Of a DNA stretch of 10,743 nt, positions 6,546 to 10,743 are shown in pieces (the first letter of the stretch is position 1; every line of letters starts with the position of its first letter). Both the position numbers and the translations under genes were made by a program. The DNA lies in NCBI GenBank assembly GCA_050701115.1, contig JBOHER010000179.1:1-10743 (forward strand), read 5' to 3'. The notes beneath the pieces were generated by a model. The model was given only the letters and a program-made list of their open reading frames with translations, was not told the DNA's origin and did not search any database. This DNA comes from JBOHER01 sp050701115. GTDB lineage: Bacteria; Actinomycetota; Actinomycetes; Mycobacteriales; Pseudonocardiaceae.

Positions 6546-6599
6546 CAACTTTCGAAAGTTACTTGACAAATTGAATGTGATGGCGTACACAGTTCGTAT
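6546..6599 (+). repeat. 54-bp promoter/operator repeat, copy 2 (upstream of the FAH operon)
   Basis: This is the second copy of 681-734, with 8 mismatches in 54. Here the palindrome AACTTTCGAAAGTT (6547-6560) is perfect, and the -35 is the full consensus TTGACA. A further inverted pair, TACGAACT (6533-6540) and AGTTCGTA (6591-6598), brackets the promoter. Confidence 0.92.
6547..6591 (+). promoter_or_regulatory. promoter and palindromic operator of the FAH-dioxygenase-monooxygenase B operon
   Basis: TTGACA (6563-6568), a 17-bp spacer and TACACA (6586-6591) give a strong sigma-70-like promoter with a start near 6598. The perfect 14-bp palindrome AACTTTCGAAAGTT (6547-6560) lies 2 bp upstream of the -35. 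The upstream in-frame start at 6571 lies inside this promoter and so cannot be used. Binding by the cluster's GntR regulator is inferred from the matching site at 682-695. Confidence 0.75.
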
Positions 6600-6602
6600 C
6601 GG

Positions 6603-6618
6603 CCCGTCGACTGGCGGG
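6603..6618 (+). promoter_or_regulatory. leader hairpin of operon 2
   Basis: CCCGTC (6603-6608) pairs with GGCGGG (6613-6618) around a GACT loop, about five bases into the transcript. The six pairs, including a T-G wobble, are the same as in the operon 1 leader (751-769), while loop and flanks differ. Confidence 0.45.
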
Positions 6619-6645
6619 GCACACGTCGAAGCAAGGAGAGAGATC

Positions 6646-7503
6646 GTGCGTTTCGCCAACGTCGCCGGGCGGTTGAAGCTGTTGTCGGGATCACGGTCAG
6701 CGGTTGACGTGCAGACCGCCAGCAATGGGGAATTCCCCGCCGACCCGTCCGCGGGCTTTCAGCGGTGGCCCGAGCTCGTGGACTGGGCTCGCGGCGTGGA
6801 CTTCGCCACGGGTGAAGTCGAGGCCGTGGACGAGGAACAACTGGACAATCCTGTTCCGTCGCCGCGTCAGATTTTCGCGATCGGGCTCAACTATGCCGAC
6901 CACGCGGCCGAGTCGAAGCTCTCGGTTCCGGACAACCCCCCGGTTTTCACCAAGTTTCAGTCCTCGCTGACCGGCCCGTTCGGCACTGTGGTTCTGCCCG
7001 CGGGTGACGTGGACTGGGAGGTCGAACTCGTCGCCGTGATCGGTCGCAGGGCAGAGCGGGTCCCCGAGGAACATGGCTGGGACTACATCGCCGGTCTGAG
7101 CGTGGGGCAGGACATTTCCGAGCGGCGCCTGCAGTTGTCCGGCCCGGCGCCCCAGTTCAGTCTCGGCAAGTCCTACCCCGGATTCGGTCCCATCGGCCCC
7201 GTGCTGGTGACCCCCGACGAGTTGCCGAATCGCGACGATCTGGAGATCGGCGCTCTGATCAACGGCGAACAGGTCCAGAAGGGTCGCACGTCGGAGATGG
7301 TGTTCTCGGTGCCCGCGCTCGTGGCGCGTTTGTCCGCCGTGACTCCGTTGCTCCCCGGCGACGTCATCTTCACCGGGACCCCGGCCGGAGTGGGACTCGG
7401 GCGTACGCCGCAACGCTATCTCCAGCCCGGGGACGAACTGGTCAGCTACATCAATGGCATCGGACAGATGCGCCACCGAATGGTCGCGGAATCAGGGGAA
7501 TAG
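6646..7503 (+). CDS. fumarylacetoacetate hydrolase (FAH) family protein
   Basis: This 285-residue metal-dependent hydrolase or isomerase of the FAH superfamily would split a C-C bond next to a diketone or isomerise an oxo-dienoate. It has an N-terminal FAH_N-like part (1-75), then FAIGLNYADHAAES with H86, KFQSSLTGPFG, the metal ligands E125 and E127 in DWEVELVAVIGR, D156 in VGQDISERR, K175 in LGKSYPGFGPIGP, and the late loop IFTGTPAGVG (241-250). The start is GTG 6646, with AAGGAG about 8 nt upstream; ATG and GTG codons further upstream lie in the promoter or leader. It is first in operon 2, 33 bp before the dioxygenase. Next to an extradiol dioxygenase it most likely handles the ring-cleavage product, for example as an acylpyruvate-type hydrolase. 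Confidence 0.93.
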   Translation: MRFANVAGRLKLLSGSRSAVDVQTASNGEFPADPSAGFQRWPELVDWARGVDFATGEVEAVDEEQLDNPVPSPRQIFAIGLNYADHAAESKLSVPDNPPVFTKFQSSLTGPFGTVVLPAGDVDWEVELVAVIGRRAERVPEEHGWDYIAGLSVGQDISERRLQLSGPAPQFSLGKSYPGFGPIGPVLVTPDELPNRDDLEIGALINGEQVQKGRTSEMVFSVPALVARLSAVTPLLPGDVIFTGTPAGVGLGRTPQRYLQPGDELVSYINGIGQMRHRMVAESGE

Positions 7504-7536
7504 AGACTCCTGCGAGTCGGAAGGAGCGTGGCAACG

Positions 7537-8457
7537 ATGCCACTGCACAGATTGAACTCAGTCGTGATCGGCGTTCCTGATGTGGAACCCACCACGGCGT
7601 ACTACACCGATTTCGGCCTGAACCGCGACGAGTCCGGCTGGTTGTCCACCCGGGACGGCGGACAACAGTTGAAGATCGTGCGTGCCCCCACCCGTCGCCT
7701 GGTCGAGGTGAGTATCGGCGTTGACGACCAGGACGACGTGGACCGGATCGAACGCCAACTCGATCGACTGGAACTCCCGATCAAGCGGGAGAATTCAGCG
7801 ATCGTAACTGAAGAGCCCATCGCCGGATTCCGTGCTGTGGTGCGCATCGCTGATCGCATCGAGCAGGCAGAGCAACCGCCCACGCCGTACAACGGACCCG
7901 GACGGCTGGAGCGGGTCGGCCGGGCGCCGGGGGTGCTGCGCGAGTCGCCGGTGCGACCCCGGAAGCTGGGCCATGTTGTGATCGGATCGGTGGACTACGA
8001 CGCTACCCGGCGGTTCTTCACCGAGGGTCTGGGGTTCAAGACCAGCGACTACATCAAGGACCACGGCGCGTTCATGCGTTGCTCGACCGACCACCACAAC
8101 GTCCTGGTTCTGGGCGCGCCGGTGAACTTCCTGCACCACACGTCGTGGCAGGTCGAGGACATCGACGAGGTCGGCCGCGGTGCCTTCGCGATGCTGGAGG
8201 ACCACCCCGAACGGCACGTGTGGGGTCTCGGCCGCCATCACGCCGGTTCGAACTTCTTCTGGTACCTCAAGGATCCGGCAGGCAATTTCTCCGAGTACTA
8301 CTCGGACATGGACAGCATCGTCGATGACCAACTGTGGACGCCTGAAGTGCTTGAAGGGGCGAAGGGTCTGTTCAACTGGGGCCCGCAGCCACCGCCGTCC
8401 TTCATCCACCCTGAAGATCTCGCCGCACTCATGACCGGCGCGCATCACGCCGAGTAG
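7537..8457 (+). CDS. type I extradiol ring-cleavage dioxygenase (VOC superfamily)
   Basis: This 306-residue protein has two vicinal-oxygen-chelate modules (~1-125 and ~142-260), the length and layout of BphC-type enzymes, which cleave a catechol next to one hydroxyl using Fe(II) and O2. The C-terminal module keeps the 2-His-1-carboxylate set: H146 (LGHVV), H201 (LHHTSWQVED) and E253 (NFSEYY). Acid/base residues also appear conserved: H186/H187 (DHHNV), H234 (GRHH) and Y243 (FWYLKDP). The N-terminal module lacks this set, as is normal. ATG 7537 is chosen over GTG 7528 because GGAAGGAG ends 10 nt before it but only 1 nt before the GTG. It sits between the FAH gene and monooxygenase B (27 bp), which presumably makes its substrate. 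Which catechol it cleaves is unknown. Confidence 0.93.
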   Translation: MPLHRLNSVVIGVPDVEPTTAYYTDFGLNRDESGWLSTRDGGQQLKIVRAPTRRLVEVSIGVDDQDDVDRIERQLDRLELPIKRENSAIVTEEPIAGFRAVVRIADRIEQAEQPPTPYNGPGRLERVGRAPGVLRESPVRPRKLGHVVIGSVDYDATRRFFTEGLGFKTSDYIKDHGAFMRCSTDHHNVLVLGAPVNFLHHTSWQVEDIDEVGRGAFAMLEDHPERHVWGLGRHHAGSNFFWYLKDPAGNFSEYYSDMDSIVDDQLWTPEVLEGAKGLFNWGPQPPPSFIHPEDLAALMTGAHHAE

Positions 8458-8462
8458 CCCTG

Positions 8463-8491
8463 CGCCCGAGGAGGTTGATCCGTCATGTCCA
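8463..8491 (+). repeat. 29-bp identical start region of monooxygenase B (copy 2)
   Basis: This is identical to 830-858, covering the GAGGAGG Shine-Dalgarno site, its spacer and the first codons of the gene. In this copy it directly follows the dioxygenase stop codon at 8455-8457. Confidence 0.9.
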
Positions 8492-10239
8492 GAATCGACA
8501 CCGACGTGCTCGTCGTCGGCGCAGGACCCGCAGGTCTCACGGCAGCCACGCTGCTCGCCGAATACGGCGTCGACGCCATCGCTATCACCAAGCACGCAGG
8601 CACCGCCAACAGTCCCCGTGCCCACATCACCAACCAACGGACGATGGAGGTCTTTCGCGACCTCGGAATCGAGGAACAGGTCAAGGATGTCGCCGTTCCC
8701 AATGAGCTCATGGGGAACAACGTCTGGGCCACCAGTTTCGCCGGACGGGAACTGGCGCGGCTGATGACCTGGGGCAGCGGCGTCACGCGGAAGGCGGACT
8801 ACGAAGCGGCCAGCCCGAGCGCGATGTGCAACATCCCGCAACACATCCTCGAACCGGTCATCCTGCGCGCCGGGCAGCAGCGGGGTGCCGACATCCGGTT
8901 CTCCGCCGAGCTCATCACCCTCGAGCAATCCGAAGAGTCGGTCCGCGCCTTCGTTCGGGAGCGCATCACCGGCAGGGAGTACGAGATCCGAGCCCGCTAC
9001 GCCATCGGCGCAGACGGCGGACGTAGCACGGTCGCGCAGCAGGCCGGGTTCGAGTTCGACGGGGAATCCGGGCTGGGCTGGGCCGCGAACGTGTGGCTGG
9101 AAGCCGACCTGACGAAGTACACCGCGCACCGGCCAGGAACCCTGTACTGGATCTGCCAGCCCGGCAACGACTACTGGGTGGGTTCGGGCACCTTCATCTG
9201 CGTGAAGCCCTGGACCGAGTGGGTCATGCTCTTCATGTATGACCCCAACGAAGGCGAGCCGGACCTTTCCGAGGACGCTGTCCGGTCCCGCGCGAGCACG
9301 ATCATCGGCGATCCGGACGTCGGCGTGCGGATCAAATCGGTCAGCAAATGGCAGATCAATCACATGGTCGCCCGCGCGTACCGCAGGGGTCGGGTGTTCC
9401 TTGCCGGTGATGCGGCGCATCGCCATCCGCCGGCGAACGGGCTGGGCACCAACACCTCGGTTCAAGACTCCTTCAACCTGGCCTGGAAACTCGCCCACGT
9501 CCTCCGGGGCCAGGCCGGTGACGCGTTGCTGGACAGCTATGACGCCGAACGCCGGCCCGTGGGAAGGGAAGTTGTCGATCGGGCAATGTTGAGTGTGCAG
9601 GACATGCTGCCGATCTCGCAGGCTTTCGGATTCCGTCCGGGGCAAAGCGCCGAGGGAGGGTGGCAGAGCCTGGACGAACTGTTCGGCGATTCGGAGCGCG
9701 GTCGAAAGCGCCGCGACGAGCTCGACAGCGCAGTGGCGCTGCAGAACTATCAGTTCAACGCGCACGGAGTCGAACTCGGTCAGCGGTACACCTCCCGTGC
9801 GATTGTGGATGACGGAACCGAGTTCCCGGACTACACGCGAGACACCGAGCTGTACTACCAGCCAACCACCCGTCCCGGTGCCCACCTTCCACACGCGTGG
9901 CTGCAACACGAAGACCGACAAGTATCCACGGTGGACATAACGGGTCGGGGAAGGTTCACCCTGCTGACCGGAATCGGCGGGCAGGCCTGGCTCGATGCCA
10001 CCGAGAAGCTAGGCGCCGAACTGGGCATCGAGATCGTGGGGCGTCAAGTCGGTTACCGCTGCGAGTACGACGACGTGCTTGGCGACTGGTCCCGGCAACG
10101 GGAGATGAGCGACGGAGGTTGCCTCCTCGTCCGGCCCGATCGCCACATTGCGTGGCGCAGCCACGACATGGTCGCCGACCCGCCTGGAGCGCTACGGGAG
10201 GTTCTCGATCAGGTCTTGGGGTGCTCCAACGGCCGTTGA
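8485..10239 (+). CDS. FAD-dependent aromatic (phenol-type) monooxygenase B
   Basis: This 584-residue class A flavoprotein is a paralog of monooxygenase A, with the same motifs at the same positions: VGAGPAG (11-17), GADGGRS around D177, VFLAGDAAHRHPP with G308/D309, and the C-terminal thioredoxin-like domain ending GCLLVRPDRHIAWRS. The aromatic-site region differs from A at several positions (for example TLYWICQPGNDYWVGSGTF against ALFFTIQPGKDFWLGSGTY), so the two may act on different substrates or on successive steps. ATG 8485 has GAGGAGG 10 nt upstream. It is third in operon 2, right after the dioxygenase, which suggests that it makes the catechol or trihydroxybenzene cleaved by that enzyme. 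Family is certain, substrate unknown. Confidence 0.95.
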   Translation: MSRIDTDVLVVGAGPAGLTAATLLAEYGVDAIAITKHAGTANSPRAHITNQRTMEVFRDLGIEEQVKDVAVPNELMGNNVWATSFAGRELARLMTWGSGVTRKADYEAASPSAMCNIPQHILEPVILRAGQQRGADIRFSAELITLEQSEESVRAFVRERITGREYEIRARYAIGADGGRSTVAQQAGFEFDGESGLGWAANVWLEADLTKYTAHRPGTLYWICQPGNDYWVGSGTFICVKPWTEWVMLFMYDPNEGEPDLSEDAVRSRASTIIGDPDVGVRIKSVSKWQINHMVARAYRRGRVFLAGDAAHRHPPANGLGTNTSVQDSFNLAWKLAHVLRGQAGDALLDSYDAERRPVGREVVDRAMLSVQDMLPISQAFGFRPGQSAEGGWQSLDELFGDSERGRKRRDELDSAVALQNYQFNAHGVELGQRYTSRAIVDDGTEFPDYTRDTELYYQPTTRPGAHLPHAWLQHEDRQVSTVDITGRGRFTLLTGIGGQAWLDATEKLGAELGIEIVGRQVGYRCEYDDVLGDWSRQREMSDGGCLLVRPDRHIAWRSHDMVADPPGALREVLDQVLGCSNGR

Positions 10240-10296
10240 CCCAACTACCGCGCCTGTGCCGTACCGACACTTGGCCGCGACTACGGCGTCACGCTT

Positions 10297-10337
10297 GTCC
10301 GGACTAAAGCAGGTGATAATTCGACCTGTTGCCGGAC
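10297..10337 (+). terminator. interrupted stem-loop downstream of monooxygenase B, possible terminator
   Basis: GTCCGG (10297-10302) pairs with CCGGAC (10332-10337), and inside it CAGGT (10310-10314) pairs with ACCTG (10324-10328) around a 9-base loop. The stems are separated by an asymmetric internal loop of seven and three bases. It begins 58 bases after the stop codon. There is no U-tract, so termination is only a possibility. Confidence 0.4.
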
Positions 10338-10376
10338 GGAGCGGCAGACCAGCTTCGATCGATCAGTGAGGCGGTC

Positions 10377-10412
10377 GCCGGCAAGCAACCGGCCCCGGTT
10401 CCCTTGCCCGGC
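10377..10412. repeat. 36-bp near-palindrome
   Basis: The left half, GCCGGCAAGCAACCGG (10377-10392), and the reverse complement of the right half (10395-10412) agree except for one extra G and a C-to-GG change. As RNA it would form a long GC-rich hairpin in either direction, so it may serve the convergent acetyltransferase or operon 2 as a terminator, or be a protein-binding site. Confidence 0.5.
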
Positions 10413-10515
10413 GCATCCCCGAGGTCTCCCAGGGCGAGAGGAGGTCGTGGCAACGGCTGACGCACCCGCACCCGTTCCAGGCCTCAGGCAGCGGCGGAGT
10501 GGCGCGGCCTTGATG

Positions 10516-10743
10516 TCACAGTGCGAACTTGGCGCGCTTGTCGTCGGGCACCAGGTCGGTGAAGTCGGGATGTTTGGTGATCCAGCCCCGGATGAAGGGG
10601 CAGTAGGGCAGGACCCCAAGTCCGCGCTTTCTGGCGTCGTCTAGGACATGCCGTGCAAGCTTGCTGGCGAGTCCCCGGCCTTCGAATCGCGAGTCGATCT
10701 CGGTGTGCAGGAACGCGATCTCTCCCGAGTGAAGGTGGTACTC
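10516..10743 (-). CDS. GNAT-family N-acetyltransferase, C-terminal part (5' end outside the window)
   Basis: On the minus strand the frame enters from the right edge and gives 75 residues before the TGA at 10518-10516. It contains IAFLHTEIDSRFEGRGLASKLARHVLDDAR, with the acetyl-CoA pyrophosphate-binding pattern RFEGRGLA and the following helix, then the family-typical VLPYCPFIRGWITKHPDFTDLV. This matches the small (~95-110 residue) YjdJ-type GNAT proteins, so about 20-35 residues are missing. The acetyl acceptor is unknown. It converges on operon 2 and is probably not part of the pathway. Confidence 0.88.
   Translation of the reverse strand, partial: EYHLHSGEIAFLHTEIDSRFEGRGLASKLARHVLDDARKRGLGVLPYCPFIRGWITKHPDFTDLVPDDKRAKFAL

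Larger units (their letters stand above)
10240..10515. other. 276-bp noncoding region with two hairpins and an orphan Shine-Dalgarno
   Basis: No convincing gene is seen between monooxygenase B and the convergent acetyltransferase. The region holds two separate inverted repeats (10297-10337 and 10377-10412) and the sequence GAGAGGAGG followed 3 nt later by GTG at 10447. That GTG opens a 65-codon frame to 10644 that overlaps the acetyltransferase on the other strand and shows no recognisable protein. It could be a truncated gene start or chance. Confidence 0.5.

Noticed and set aside
6571..6645. N-terminal extension of the FAH protein from the upstream start at 6571
   Set aside because: This start lies inside the promoter (between the -35 and -10), upstream of the expected transcript start. 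GTG 6646 has a good Shine-Dalgarno.
7528..7536. GTG 7528 as start of the dioxygenase
   Set aside because: It is only one base after the Shine-Dalgarno. ATG 7537 has ideal spacing and begins right at the family N-terminus.
7795..9921. 708-codon open frame on the minus strand
   Set aside because: It lies antisense across two well-supported genes (dioxygenase and monooxygenase B), shows no known domain, and is typical of shadow frames in GC-rich coding DNA.
10366..10515. Riboswitch (SAM/SAH type) in the right intergenic region
   Set aside because: GC-rich hairpins are present, but I could not match a conserved riboswitch core, and no suitable downstream gene follows on the plus strand.
10447..10644. 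65-codon frame from GTG 10447
   Set aside because: It overlaps the acetyltransferase antisense for most of its length and has no recognisable content; kept only as a finding about the orphan SD.
1..10743. CRISPR array, tRNA, rRNA or insertion sequence
   Set aside because: No regularly spaced repeats, tRNA cloverleaf, rRNA sequence, transposase motif or terminal inverted repeats were seen.

Overview
The window looks like a piece of a high-GC actinobacterial chromosome or large plasmid. It has GC-rich codon use, GTG starts, strong Shine-Dalgarno sites, a GntR/FadR-type regulator that appears leaderless, and hairpin terminators without U-tracts. The genus cannot be fixed from the sequence; Pseudonocardiales-type or Nocardiaceae-type bacteria would fit. 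The content is a catabolic gene cluster for a hydroxylated aromatic compound.

Layout. A GntR/FadR (FCD) regulator runs leftward off the left edge (1-647). Divergent from it is a rightward operon: flavoprotein phenol-type monooxygenase A (852-2597), a DoxX-family membrane protein (2622-3131), a short-chain dehydrogenase-like protein (3164-3880), a SnoaL/NTF2-fold protein (3935-4369) and an MFS transporter (4393-5664). A GC-rich hairpin (5682-5713) separates it from a convergent YcaC-like isochorismatase-family hydrolase (5738-6415, minus). Divergent from that gene is a second rightward operon: a fumarylacetoacetate-hydrolase-family enzyme (6646-7503), a two-domain type I extradiol dioxygenase (7537-8457) and monooxygenase B (8485-10239), a close paralog of A. 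A 276-bp gap with two hairpins follows, then the C-terminal part of a leftward GNAT acetyltransferase (10516-10743), which is probably unrelated.

How the genes fit together (inference). The monooxygenase(s) add a hydroxyl next to an existing phenolic group, the extradiol enzyme cleaves the ring, and the FAH-family enzyme hydrolyses the resulting oxo-acid. The MFS carrier would import the substrate, and the SDR, SnoaL and isochorismatase-family proteins are accessory. No hydratase, aldolase or semialdehyde dehydrogenase is visible. This suggests a short route through a trihydroxylated ring and an acylpyruvate-like intermediate. The substrate is unknown.

The most interesting signal is regulatory and evolutionary. 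Both rightward operons start from nearly the same 54-bp promoter/operator (46/54 identical), with a TTTCGAAA-centred palindrome just upstream of a TTGAC(T/A)-17-TACACA promoter and a conserved hairpin early in the transcript. The leader of monooxygenase A is a mosaic: the FAH-operon leader, then the orphaned Shine-Dalgarno region of the dioxygenase gene, then the dioxygenase-monooxygenase B junction, in that order. Operon 1 therefore appears to have arisen by copying an operon-2-like unit (FAH, dioxygenase, monooxygenase) and losing the two genes in between.
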